Origin: CANKJK01 sp040081715
GTDB taxonomy: Bacteria > Acidobacteriota > Vicinamibacteria > Vicinamibacterales > UBA2999
Assembly (NCBI GenBank): GCA_040081715.1
Contig: JBEBFY010000011.1
Span: 53,886-117,885, forward strand
Length of the DNA: 64,000 nt
Direction of reading: 5' to 3'
Shown: positions 17,923 through 26,852 of the stretch, one piece after another
How positions within the stretch are numbered: the first letter of the stretch is position 1
Layout of the letters: every line of letters begins with the position of its first letter
Position numbers and translations under genes: made by a program
The notes under the pieces: model-generated
Databases searched by the model: none
The model's input: only the letters and a program-made list of their open reading frames with translations
What the model was told of the DNA's origin: nothing

Positions 17923-19880
17923 ACCAGATGCCGACAGCCGGGCGCCTGCTGGCCGTGCTGGCGGCCGTTGTGGCCGCTGCGACGACGCCGCGCGCGGAGG
18001 ACCTCGCCCCGACGCTGCGGATCACCTCGCCGCTCGGCCGGACTGGTCTGCCTGCCACCATTCGCATCGTGGCCAGGCTCGACGCGCTGACGAAGCCGAC
18101 GGAGGTGCGCTTCTATGTCGACAAGAAGCTGCTCCACGCCGACACGGACGGTCCGCCATACGACGCGCTGTGGGTGGACGAGAACCCGTTCGATCCGACC
18201 GAGCTCAGCGTCGAAGCCGAGTTCGCCTCGGGTCCGCCGCTGCGCGACGCCCTGGATCTGAAGCCGCTGGAGGTGACTGAGTCCGTGGATGTCGCGAGCG
18301 TGCTGGTGGACGCGACGGTGCTCGACGACACCGGACGGTTCGTGCCCAACCTTTCGGCCGCCGACTTTGAGCTGTTCGAGAACACGACGCGGGAATCGGT
18401 CGATCTCGTGAGGGAGGATCTCGAGCCGGCGCTCTTTACGCTGCTCATTGACAGCAGCCAGAGCATGGCGACACAGGCCGGTGCGATTCGGAAGATGGCC
18501 GTGCGCCTGCTCGGGTCGCTCCGGGAGCACGACCAGGTCGTGGTCGCGCCTTTCAGTAACGGGGTGTTGTCTGTCACCGGTCCGACCGTGGACCGGCAGA
18601 CGGCACTCGACGCGATTGCCGCCATCAAGCCGTCCGGAAGCACGGCGATTCTGGATTCGATCCGCCAGGTCGCCCTCAGCCTGCGTGCGGAGCAGTCCAG
18701 GCACGCCATTGTCCTGATCACGGACGGCTACGACGAGCGCAGCGAGTTGAATGCCGATGGGGTCGTCGAAGCACTGCGGGAGCACCACACCTCCCTGTAC
18801 GCCCTTGGGGTCGGTGGCATCGCCGGCATTTCGCTGAAGGGCGAGGCGCTGCTGTCGCGCCTGGCCGAGCGGACGGGCGGTCGGGCGTGGTTTCCGCGCG
18901 ATGCGCACCGCCTTGCCGACGCGTATGGAGCGATCGCGAACGACTTCTCGCGGAAGTACTTCATCACCTACACACCGTCGAACCAGCGGCGCGACAGCAC
19001 GTGGCGCGCCATCGATGTCCGAGTGAACCGCCCGGGCCTCCGGGTCCGCGCGCGAAGCGGGTACACGGCGCCGGCCGCTCCGCCGGTTCGCGCCTCGCTC
19101 GAGTTCACGGCCGTCGGAGCCGGCGACACCCCCGTGTCGTTGACAGCGGACCAGATCGTGGTACGCGAGAATGGCGTGCCGCAGACGATCGATACGTTTC
19201 AGGAAGCGGTGCTCCCGGTCACGATCATGCTGGCGCTCGACAGCAGCGGGAGCATGAAGAAGAGCGCCGCGCGGGCCCAGGAGGCGGCGCGCGACTTCGT
19301 CCTCGCCACGCGGCCTGAGGACCAGATCGGCACGATCACGTTTGCCGACAGGTCGCAGTACGTCCATGACCCGACCACGCTGCGCACCTTGCCGCTGAGC
19401 GCGATCGATGCCTACACGGCTGACGGGGGCACGGCGCTCTACGATGCGTTGTACGACGCCCTGGAGCGCCTGGGCGGCATCAGGGATGTTCGCCGGGTCG
19501 TCGTCGTGGTGACGGACGGCCGTGACGAAGATCGGGACTCGAACGGTCCCGGGAGCCTGCGGGCATGGGACGACGTGCTCTCGATCTCGCAGAGAACAGA
19601 GGCCACGGTCTATGCCGTCGGTATCGGTTCACGAGTCGACCGGGCCAGACTGCAGGACCTGGCGGATCGAACGGGCGGCGCGGCGTACTTTCCAACGGAT
19701 GTCGCGACGCTCTCGGCCGACTACGCCAGGATTCTCGACGAGCTCCGGCGGCGGTACGTCGTCGGCTACGAGTCCATCAACCGGTCGCGTGATGGCGCGT
19801 GGCGACCGGTGGATATTTCAGCCGGCGAGTCAGGCGTCGCGATCCGCAGCCGCGGCGGATACTTCGCGCCTGAGCAATAG
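17919..19880 (+). CDS. Exported protein with two VWFA-related domains
   Basis: 653 residues from ATG 17919, overlapping the AAA+ gene by ATGA. A signal peptide (about 1-26) and an Ig-like N-terminal region (ITSPLGRTGLPATIRI, about 35-125) precede two VWA domains with MIDAS motifs DSSQS (178-182) and DSSGS (near 442), each followed by a TDGYDE or TDGRDE segment. Family members are secreted or surface proteins, common in Acidobacteriota. As the last gene of the Tad operon it could be a pilus-associated adhesin or assembly factor (inference). Its last 509 residues align gap-free to the partial gene at the left edge. Confidence 0.88.
18349..19880 (+). repeat. Right copy of the VWFA direct repeat
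   Basis: Same-orientation partner of 1-1532 at constant offset 18,348, with no insertions or deletions seen along the whole aligned length. Both copies are followed by glycan genes or their debris, so the duplicated unit may originally have extended past the VWFA gene. Confidence 0.8.
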
Positions 19881-19913
19881 CCCCTCACATCCGAGCAAGG
19901 TATCATCCGGCAC

Positions 19914-21314
19914 CTGCGTATCCTTCACGCCATCCACGACTTTCTGCCGCGGCACCGCGCCGGGTCGGAGATCTACGCCGCCGCACTGAGCCGCGCGTTG
20001 CTCGACCGGCACCATGTCACGGTACTGTGCGCCGAGTACGATCCGGCCCGATCGCATGGCCACCTGACGTGGCGCGTGCACGACGAGATCCCTGTCGTCG
20101 AAATTGTCAACAACTGGGTCTGCGACACGTTTGCCGACACGTACCGCTCACCGGTGATCGCGGCACGGATCGAACAGGTCCTGAACGCGCTCCAGCCAGA
20201 CGTCGTGCACGTGCACAACCTCCTCAACCTGTCGTTCGACCTCCCCGCCATGGCGCGGTCTCGCGGAATCCCGGTGGTCGCTACATTGCACGACTACACG
20301 CTCGTGTGTCCGTCCGGGGGACAGCGGCTGCATCGCGCCGAGGGGTACGTCTGTCACGAAATCGACACGGCAAGGTGCGCGCGGTGCTTTCGCGAGTCGC
20401 CCTTCTACACGCAAGCGGCCCTCGGGCCCGCCGCGGGTGCGGTCGCGCGGTCCGGCGTGTTGCGGCGTGCGGTTGGAGGGGTCAGGCGCTGGTCGCCTGG
20501 GTTGCTTCAGGCCGCAGCCGGCGTGGCTCGGCGTGCCAGCCGCTTCTCACTCACCGAGCATGACGTGGCCGAGCGGCAGGCCAGTGCCCGGCGGGTCTTC
20601 GAACAGGTGAACCTGTTTGTGGCGCCCTCGCCCTCGATTGCAGCCGAGTTCATTCGGCTGGGCGTCGACACGTCCAGGATTCGTGTCTCCGACTACGGCT
20701 TCAGGCGCCTGAGCACGGTCGCGCGCGACACTCCCGGCCCTCGTCTTCGGATCGGGTTTGTCGGTACGCTGGTCTGGCACAAGGGCGCACACGTCCTCCT
20801 CGACGCCGTTCGCCGATTGCCCGCCGAGGCGTACGAGCTGTCGCTCTACGGTGACGTCAACGTGTTTCCGGACTACGTCGCCGATCTTCGCCGGCAGGCC
20901 GAAGGGCTTCCGGTCCGGTTCATGGGCGGGTTCGCCGCGGACGACGCGGCACGTGTGTACGCCCAGATGGACGTGCTGGTTGTGCCCTCGCTGTGGCTGG
21001 AGAACTCGCCCCTGGTCATCCACGAAGCCTTCATGGCCGGCGTGCCGGTCGTGGGGGCCCGCATGGGGGGCATTGCCGATCTGGTGAGCGACGGCCGCAA
21101 TGGCCGCCTCTACGAGGCCACGTCCGCCGGGGAGCTAGCCGCAGTGCTCCAGGCGGTGGTAGACACGCGCTCGGTGCTGAGCGATTGGGCGCGCGCCCTG
21201 CCACCGGTCAAGTCGATTGAGGACGACGCAGATGCCTGGGAGGCCATCTACCGCGAACTCTGCCCCATCCCGCGCCAGTCTCACGGCCGTCGCTCGTACT
21301 CGAGCGCGAGATAG
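19914..21314 (+). CDS. Glycosyltransferase family 4; start codon uncertain
   Basis: About 466 residues if started at CTG 19914. GT-B enzyme: the N-terminal segment RILHAIHDFLPRHRAGSEIY is a textbook GT4 start, and the C-terminal domain has RIGFVGTLVWHKGAHVLLDA and the sugar-nucleotide site PSLWLENSPLVIHEAFMAG. No ATG, GTG or TTG lies upstream of the conserved start in frame; the first such codon is TTG 19998, which would delete about 28 conserved residues. CTG at 19914 with GAGCAAGG upstream is therefore the best candidate. It probably adds a sugar to a surface glycan. It begins 33 bases after the VWFA stop, and its 3' end overlaps the convergent methyltransferase by 34 bases. Confidence 0.85.
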   Translation: MRILHAIHDFLPRHRAGSEIYAAALSRALLDRHHVTVLCAEYDPARSHGHLTWRVHDEIPVVEIVNNWVCDTFADTYRSPVIAARIEQVLNALQPDVVHVHNLLNLSFDLPAMARSRGIPVVATLHDYTLVCPSGGQRLHRAEGYVCHEIDTARCARCFRESPFYTQAALGPAAGAVARSGVLRRAVGGVRRWSPGLLQAAAGVARRASRFSLTEHDVAERQASARRVFEQVNLFVAPSPSIAAEFIRLGVDTSRIRVSDYGFRRLSTVARDTPGPRLRIGFVGTLVWHKGAHVLLDAVRRLPAEAYELSLYGDVNVFPDYVADLRRQAEGLPVRFMGGFAADDAARVYAQMDVLVVPSLWLENSPLVIHEAFMAGVPVVGARMGGIADLVSDGRNGRLYEATSAGELAAVLQAVVDTRSVLSDWARALPPVKSIEDDADAWEAIYRELCPIPRQSHGRRSYSSAR

Positions 21315-22141
21315 CAGCCAACCCACCACCGGCGACGAAGCGAAAAGCCGCCGGTCGTCCACTGGTCCAGTGCCCGATTGCCGATGGCGACGTGGTCGCG
21401 CTGTGTGGGCCATCCCCGCACAGGTTTGGCCACCTTCGCGGCCATCACATGCATCCTCGACCGGAGCAGGTAGTGCTCCCCGTTCCCCGACGCCAGCTCG
21501 GACCACGTGGGCTCTCCGTCCTCGACGACCAGCAGGAAGCGGCCTCCGGTGCGCACGACGCGCCCGATCTCGCGCAACGCCAGAGCTGGATCCGCGCAGT
21601 GATTGAGGGTCCAGAGGCAGATAGCCCCGTCGAACGATGCGTCGCCAAACGGCAGGCCCTCCGCATACGCCTGGACGAAGGGTAACGGCGTTGCGAGGCA
21701 GGGGAAGTCGTCAAGGAGACCATCCCAGTCGTCGGTCAGCCATTCGATGCTGGGATCCACGCTCACGTAGTCGATGCCTGAGGACATGAACGCGCGCGCG
21801 ATGCCGTGGCCGCCGCCGATGTCGAGCACAGAGCCCCTGTACTTCGCGAGCACGGGCGCAAAGCTCTGGAGGTCGCTTCGAAAGCCCTCGACCGCTTCTT
21901 CAGGTCTTGTCTTGAGCGACTCGTAATAGCGGCAGGTCTCATCCTGCCGCTCCTGCCAGCGACGTGCTCCGGGATTCCAGGTGGGTACCCGAAGATCGAG
22001 GTAGCCCTCCCGCGGCCGGGACCAGCGGTGTCGACAGCGCCCGCAGGTCACGGCATCGAACGAGGCGAGCATGTGCGACCGGCACATCGGGCACCGCAGC
22101 GTCGGGAGCAGCAACGCACACGCATCCGCCACGGCAGGCAT
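21281..22141 (-). CDS. SAM-dependent methyltransferase with N-terminal zinc ribbon
   Basis: 286 residues. Two CxxC pairs near the N terminus (CPMCRSH, then CGRCRHRW) form a zinc ribbon like that of 23S rRNA guanine methyltransferases of the RlmA type, followed by a class I methyltransferase fold with motif I VLDIGGGHG (near residue 104) and an acidic D in VSVDPS. Methylation of a glycan or lipid carrier is suggested by the neighbourhood, but an RNA substrate cannot be excluded. It is read after the deacetylase fusion on the same strand with three bases between them. Confidence 0.78.
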   Translation of the reverse strand: MPAVADACALLLPTLRCPMCRSHMLASFDAVTCGRCRHRWSRPREGYLDLRVPTWNPGARRWQERQDETCRYYESLKTRPEEAVEGFRSDLQSFAPVLAKYRGSVLDIGGGHGIARAFMSSGIDYVSVDPSIEWLTDDWDGLLDDFPCLATPLPFVQAYAEGLPFGDASFDGAICLWTLNHCADPALALREIGRVVRTGGRFLLVVEDGEPTWSELASGNGEHYLLRSRMHVMAAKVAKPVRGWPTQRDHVAIGNRALDQWTTGGFSLRRRWWVGCYLALEYERRP

Positions 22142-22144
22142 GGC

Positions 22145-24598
22145 TCAAGCGCTCCACGCCCGTTCGACCCTGGCGATAAACTGGTCGAGCGGCTCCTGCT
22201 TCACCGCGATCCGCGGCAGGGCCAACAAGTCGTCCGAAGGCAGGATTGGACCATCCACGCACGTGACCGCCACCCTGAAGCCGGCGTCGCGCGCGGCTGC
22301 GACGGTCCGCGCGTCGACGGCACCGAACGGATACGCAAGGCTCTCGATTCTGCGTCCCGTGTGACGTTCGAGTACTGCGCGGCTTTCGACCAGTTCGCCC
22401 ATCAGCACGTCGTCCGTCTGAGCAGGCAGAAAGAGATGATCGACCGTGTGCGCTCCGATTGCGTGTCGCGGCTCGGACGCCAGATCACCGACCTCATCCC
22501 ACGTCATGCGCCGGTCACGAATGTCCAGGGCAGGCAGGCTGGCCCACGCCGCAATCCGGTCCACAATCTCGTCGCGCTTTCCGGCGGGCAGGCGGACGAT
22601 CTCATCATAGACACGCCAATGCGCCACGCGCCGCTCGGGTTCGGTCGCCGTGGCGATCTCCAGCCGGCCCGATGGCAGGTCGAGCACCAGAGTCGGTGGT
22701 ACGGGTGTCTGACCGTCCAGCGCCGCTGCGAGGCGGTCCCACCAGTAGTGGTAAGGGTGCCGGCCGCCACCAGTCGTCAGAAAGAACGTGGCGGGACATC
22801 CCGCCGCCCGGAGCAGGGGCGCAGCCACAGCGATGTTGTCGACGTAGCCATCGTCGAACGTCAGGGCGATAGCCCGCGTTGGTCGAGACGGAATCACGCC
22901 GCACGCGAGTTCCTCCAGTGACAGGACAGAGCCCACCCGGCCAAGCCACTCGAGCTGCTCACGAAACGTCGCTTCGGAGACAAAAAGGTCGTACGGATCA
23001 CTGCCACCAGCGCCGACGCGGTGATACATCAACACGACGCCGCGCGCGCCTTCCTTTGGGCGCGTCATCGACAGACCCGCCCGATCTCCCCCACTCTTTC
23101 TGGCACGCACACCGATCACCATCGGGAAGTAGGGATCGTTGGTGTCGTACGCACCGGCCGGCAACTCCTCGCTCGCCAGTCCGAACCCGAAGCCCGCGTT
23201 GACAAGAGCATTCCCCAGAGCGGTCGTATCAACAGCGAAGGCAGGGAAGACCTCCGCGAACAAACGCCTGGCGCCCGCATCCGTCACCCGCCAGAAGTCG
23301 CCCTCGGGGCCGTACTCGAGGCAGACTCGACTGGCAGACGGCAAGGTCGCAAGGAGCACACCGCCGGGCTTCAGGAGTCGTTCGCATTCGCGAATGACGG
23401 CACGCATGTCGCCAATGACGTGCAGCGTTTGCGTCAGGACGATCGCGTCGTAGGTCTCGGACGCAATGTGGTCGACGGCGCGCAGATCCCCGATCGTTGT
23501 TGCCCGAGCGTTGCCGACGTCGAGGTCAAGGACGTCCGCACGCTCGAGCCGCGAGGCCCCGAACTTCCTCGCGTAGTCATTCTCCTGAATCTCGAGCACC
23601 GTTCCACGGATGTCCTCAGCGTGAGCCGCCAGATACCGCTCGATGAGAGGACGATCGACGGGCGTGCCCCGGTCGTAGCCCCACTCGTGCGACAGCGGCG
23701 TCGTGCGCGCCAGCGCACCAAGGTCAAGTGACGACTTCCACTCCGGGGGTACTGACGCGAGCGTCTCACTTCGCCGGGCCGCCAGGCGTTCGATTTCGCC
23801 CTGTGCGCGTCGCAGGTGGTTCACTAGGCCTTCGTGCCGAGTGCCCTCGCGGATAGCCGCGCGCTCCTTGGACTCGAGAAGCGCGTGCGGACTGGCCGCC
23901 GCGACATCCCAGTGATGCTCCAACAGCGCGTCCACGGCGCGCCGGTAGTCGCCCGTCATCCAGGTGCGCCGGTAGAGGGCGCGTGCATGCACGCGCCGCC
24001 GCAGCAGCGGCAGGGTCTCAACGGCCACCGTCCCCCCATGACCCAGCAGCGTCAACCAGAAGTCCGTGTGCTCGAGGGCTGGCATCTGCTCGTCGAAGCC
24101 CGTTGTCGTCCGCCACTGCGACCAGCGGAACAGAGAGGAGACATGTGCGCCTGCCGGATCGGCGAGCAGGTCGGACGGCACGGATCCGGAAGGTACCGTG
24201 AACGCCCGGCGCGAGCCCGGGCCCACCCATTCGATGCCCGACGTCACGAGCGTCACTGCGGGACCGGACGACAGCGGACGTGACATGAGGTCGAGCGCCG
24301 ACCGCTCGAACACGTCACCGGATTCAATGCACACGGCCACATCCACCGGGCCGATAGCGTCTAGGCCGGCGTTCCAGCCGGCCCCGGGTGCCAGCGTGTC
24401 GACACGGAGAAAGCGCACACGCCGTGCGTTCGCAAAGGCCGCAAGCCACGCGTCGGCGATGCGCGGCGTCGAGGGGTCCGCGACAACGGCGACCGCGTCG
24501 GCCGGTGTCGAGCCTCCAAGGAGGCTGGCGACGGTGTCGTACACTCCCGCGACGAGGTCTGCGCACCGCACGACCGCGCCGATTGTCGGCCTTGTCAT
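22145..24598 (-). CDS. Three-domain protein: GT2-like / methyltransferase / polysaccharide deacetylase
   Basis: 817 residues from ATG 24598, which overlaps the upstream GT2 stop (ATGA). Domain 1 (1 to ~270) is a GT-A fold like family 2, with VAVCIESGDVFERSALDL in place of a clear DxD, so it may be weakened. Domain 2 (~300-500) is a class I methyltransferase: VLEIQENDYA near residue 333, then YDAIVLTQTLHVIGDM and LKPGGVLLATLPS. Domain 3 (~545-740) is a NodB-type deacetylase with LTFDDGYVDN (near 578), a histidine pair in GAHTVDHLFL and SLAYPFGAVD. All three suggest one polypeptide that builds and edits a surface sugar. The frame is open further upstream, but that extension is Arg-rich and not family-like. 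Confidence 0.85.
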   Translation of the reverse strand: MTRPTIGAVVRCADLVAGVYDTVASLLGGSTPADAVAVVADPSTPRIADAWLAAFANARRVRFLRVDTLAPGAGWNAGLDAIGPVDVAVCIESGDVFERSALDLMSRPLSSGPAVTLVTSGIEWVGPGSRRAFTVPSGSVPSDLLADPAGAHVSSLFRWSQWRTTTGFDEQMPALEHTDFWLTLLGHGGTVAVETLPLLRRRVHARALYRRTWMTGDYRRAVDALLEHHWDVAAASPHALLESKERAAIREGTRHEGLVNHLRRAQGEIERLAARRSETLASVPPEWKSSLDLGALARTTPLSHEWGYDRGTPVDRPLIERYLAAHAEDIRGTVLEIQENDYARKFGASRLERADVLDLDVGNARATTIGDLRAVDHIASETYDAIVLTQTLHVIGDMRAVIRECERLLKPGGVLLATLPSASRVCLEYGPEGDFWRVTDAGARRLFAEVFPAFAVDTTALGNALVNAGFGFGLASEELPAGAYDTNDPYFPMVIGVRARKSGGDRAGLSMTRPKEGARGVVLMYHRVGAGGSDPYDLFVSEATFREQLEWLGRVGSVLSLEELACGVIPSRPTRAIALTFDDGYVDNIAVAAPLLRAAGCPATFFLTTGGGRHPYHYWWDRLAAALDGQTPVPPTLVLDLPSGRLEIATATEPERRVAHWRVYDEIVRLPAGKRDEIVDRIAAWASLPALDIRDRRMTWDEVGDLASEPRHAIGAHTVDHLFLPAQTDDVLMGELVESRAVLERHTGRRIESLAYPFGAVDARTVAAARDAGFRVAVTCVDGPILPSDDLLALPRIAVKQEPLDQFIARVERAWSA

Positions 24599-25710
24599 GA
24601 GCGGCGCCCGGCAACGCCGATGAGCAGCCCGCCGATGGCGCGGAGCGGCCGTGTCAGGCGCCAGCTCAATGATGCGTGCAGGGCCGCCACCTCCTGCAGG
24701 GCGAGTTGCCGATGGTGGTCCTGATGCCCGACCTCGCCGCGGGCTGTTTCGAGTTGCACGCGCAGTGACGCGGCTTCGTCGCGCAGTGACGCGGCTTCGT
24801 CGCGCAACGACGCGGCTTCGTCGCGCAGATGCCGTTGTTCCTCTTCCATCCGGCGCTCGTGGTCCCACTGAGTGCGCCGGCGTTCGGCGGAGGCGAGGTC
24901 GTCGTTCGCCCTTGCGAGGGAAGGCAGGACGTCCAGCTCGAGGCGTTCTTCGAGATCGTCGGCCTGTGCGCGACTACCGGCGGCATCGGCCTCTCGGCGT
25001 GCGATAAGTGCCTTCAGATACGGCCGAAACGCGTCGGGATGTTTATCGACGAGCCGCCGGTACAGGCGCGACAAGCCGTCGCCGACGGACATCAGGCGGC
25101 TCATGGAGTCGGGACGCCGTCGATACCGGAACAGCACCTGCGGGATGATCTCGCCGCGATATCCGGCCTCGACGAGCGTGATCCAGAGATCCCAGTCTTC
25201 GCATCCGCCGCGCATCTCTTCGTCCCACCCGCCGACTGCTTGGACCGCCGTCCTCCTGACGAGCGCAGCGCCGTTGACTTTATTGGTGTCGAGCAGACTT
25301 GGGAAGTCGCAGCCCTCCGGCTTCCACTCCCACGACTCATCGCCGAATGCCTCGAGCCAGTGGGAGACAAACGCCAGCGTCGGATCGGAATCCAGCCGTC
25401 TCACGGATTGTTCGAGCAGCGTCGGCAGCAGGACGTCGTCCGCGTCCACGGCGCAGACGTACTCACCAGACGTGCTGGACACCCCGAGGTTTCGTGCCGC
25501 GGAGAGTCCCCGGTTCTCGCTGTAAATGACGGTAATATCAGGGGCCAACCCGCGCAGGACGCGCAGCGTGAGCGCGTCCGTCGAACCATCGTCGACGACG
25601 CACATCTCGAAATCCCGGAACGTCTGCGCGCGGAGGCTTGCAATCAACTCGGGAAGATACGCGCCGAGGTTGAAGCACGTGACGACGACGGAAACCCGCG
25701 GAGACCCCAT
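24595..25710 (-). CDS. Glycosyltransferase family 2 with C-terminal coiled coil
   Basis: 371 residues. The catalytic GT-A domain (1 to ~225) has VSVVVTCFNLGAYLPELIAS, VVDDGSTD, the DxD motif in VDADDVLL and the acceptor-site segment GCEDWDLWITLVEAG. It is followed by a long coiled coil (~235-335) containing three exact LRDEAAS heptads, then a basic SWRLTRPLRAIGGL tail that often ends multidomain glycosyltransferases. The coiled coil may act as a molecular ruler or oligomerisation stalk (inference). It is the first gene of the minus-strand trio and diverges from the plus-strand GT2 across about 100 bases. Confidence 0.87.
   Translation of the reverse strand: MGSPRVSVVVTCFNLGAYLPELIASLRAQTFRDFEMCVVDDGSTDALTLRVLRGLAPDITVIYSENRGLSAARNLGVSSTSGEYVCAVDADDVLLPTLLEQSVRRLDSDPTLAFVSHWLEAFGDESWEWKPEGCDFPSLLDTNKVNGAALVRRTAVQAVGGWDEEMRGGCEDWDLWITLVEAGYRGEIIPQVLFRYRRRPDSMSRLMSVGDGLSRLYRRLVDKHPDAFRPYLKALIARREADAAGSRAQADDLEERLELDVLPSLARANDDLASAERRRTQWDHERRMEEEQRHLRDEAASLRDEAASLRDEAASLRVQLETARGEVGHQDHHRQLALQEVAALHASLSWRLTRPLRAIGGLLIGVAGRRS
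24760..24828 (-). repeat. 21-bp tandem repeat encoding coiled-coil heptads
   Basis: Three copies of a 21-base unit (24760-24780, 24781-24801, 24802-24822) plus a partial fourth. The first two are identical and the third has two changes. Each copy encodes one heptad, so slippage would change stalk length in exact helical steps without breaking the frame. Confidence 0.8.
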
Positions 25711-25811
25711 GTCCGTCAGCCGGCTACCGGTCCGCAGAATCAGGCGCGCTCATTCGCAACCCCGAGTAGCGCGGCGCAATCTCATCTCTCACGATCCTAT
25801 CCTGAAGTGGA

Positions 25812-26852
25812 ATGATTGGAGGCGTTGGCGCAGGTCCTCCTCGTCCGGATTCCTGTCCCGAGGTATCCTCCGAAGCACCGTCCGTGGGAACCAGCACCTT
25901 ATCCGCTGTGAACGCCCCCCTGGTTTCGGTCGTGATCGTGACGCGCAATGGCGGCGGCACGCTGCCGGCGACGCTCGATATGATTGCCCGTCAGCGCGTG
26001 GATTTCGACTTCGAGGTCGTCGCCGTCGACTCCGGTTCCACCGACGGGTCTCTCGCGCTTCTGGAGCGCTCGGCGCAGCAGCTCGTGGCCATTCCACCCG
26101 GGTCGTTCAATCACGGTCTCACCCGCAACCTCGGCATCCAGCACGCGCGCGGGGACCTGATTGTTCTGCTGGTGCAGGATGCGCTTCCCTCCTCCGAGAA
26201 CTGGCTCGCTGGCCTGACCGCGCCCCTCAGGGCCAACACTGACGTGGCCGGCGCGTTCTGCCGGCAACAGCCCCGTCCAGACGCCACGGCGCTGACCAGG
26301 TTGTATATGGACACGTGGATCGCGTTTTCCGGTACGTCCAGAAGCGTGAGGCTCACCAGCCGGGAGGAGTTCGACCGGCTGAGTCCGCACGACAGGCTGG
26401 AGCGCTGTGCGTTCGACAACGTCTGCTCCTGCATCCGCCGCTCGGTCTGGCAACAGATCCCCTTTTCGGACACGCCGATTGCCGAGGATCTCGAATGGGC
26501 GAGGGCCGCGCTCCTCGCCGGGCACCGGCTCGACTTCGTCGCCGAGGCGGTGGTCGTCCACTCGCATGAACGGCCGGCCTGGTACGAGTTCGCCAGAACG
26601 TACCTGCTCCACCGCCGCCTCTTCGAGCTGTTCGGCCTGCGCACGATTCCGACCGCGGCAGACCTGGTTCGCTCGATTGCGGGCAGTCTCCGCCTGCACA
26701 TCGCCCACACGCGGCGCGACCCGCGCGAAGGCGGCGCATCGCGGGGGATCGGCCGCGCGGTGGCGCTGGCGGTGGCCTGGCCAGCCGGCCAGTATCTCGG
26801 CGGGCTCTCAGCGGCGAAGCGCTGGCGGCCGTTACGCGTCAAGGCGGTCTGA
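25812..26852 (+). CDS. Glycosyltransferase family 2 (rhamnosyltransferase-like)
   Basis: 346 residues. VSVVIVTRNGGGTLPATLDM, VDSGSTDGS and the QDALP segment (a QDA in place of DxD, common in rhamnosyl-type GT2) identify the family; NHGLTRNLGIQHARGD is the conserved helix. The C terminus is amphipathic. The first ~33 residues precede the fold and the true start could be an in-frame downstream codon. The stop overlaps the next gene's ATG (TGATG). Confidence 0.85.
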   Translation: MIGGVGAGPPRPDSCPEVSSEAPSVGTSTLSAVNAPLVSVVIVTRNGGGTLPATLDMIARQRVDFDFEVVAVDSGSTDGSLALLERSAQQLVAIPPGSFNHGLTRNLGIQHARGDLIVLLVQDALPSSENWLAGLTAPLRANTDVAGAFCRQQPRPDATALTRLYMDTWIAFSGTSRSVRLTSREEFDRLSPHDRLERCAFDNVCSCIRRSVWQQIPFSDTPIAEDLEWARAALLAGHRLDFVAEAVVVHSHERPAWYEFARTYLLHRRLFELFGLRTIPTAADLVRSIAGSLRLHIAHTRRDPREGGASRGIGRAVALAVAWPAGQYLGGLSAAKRWRPLRVKAV

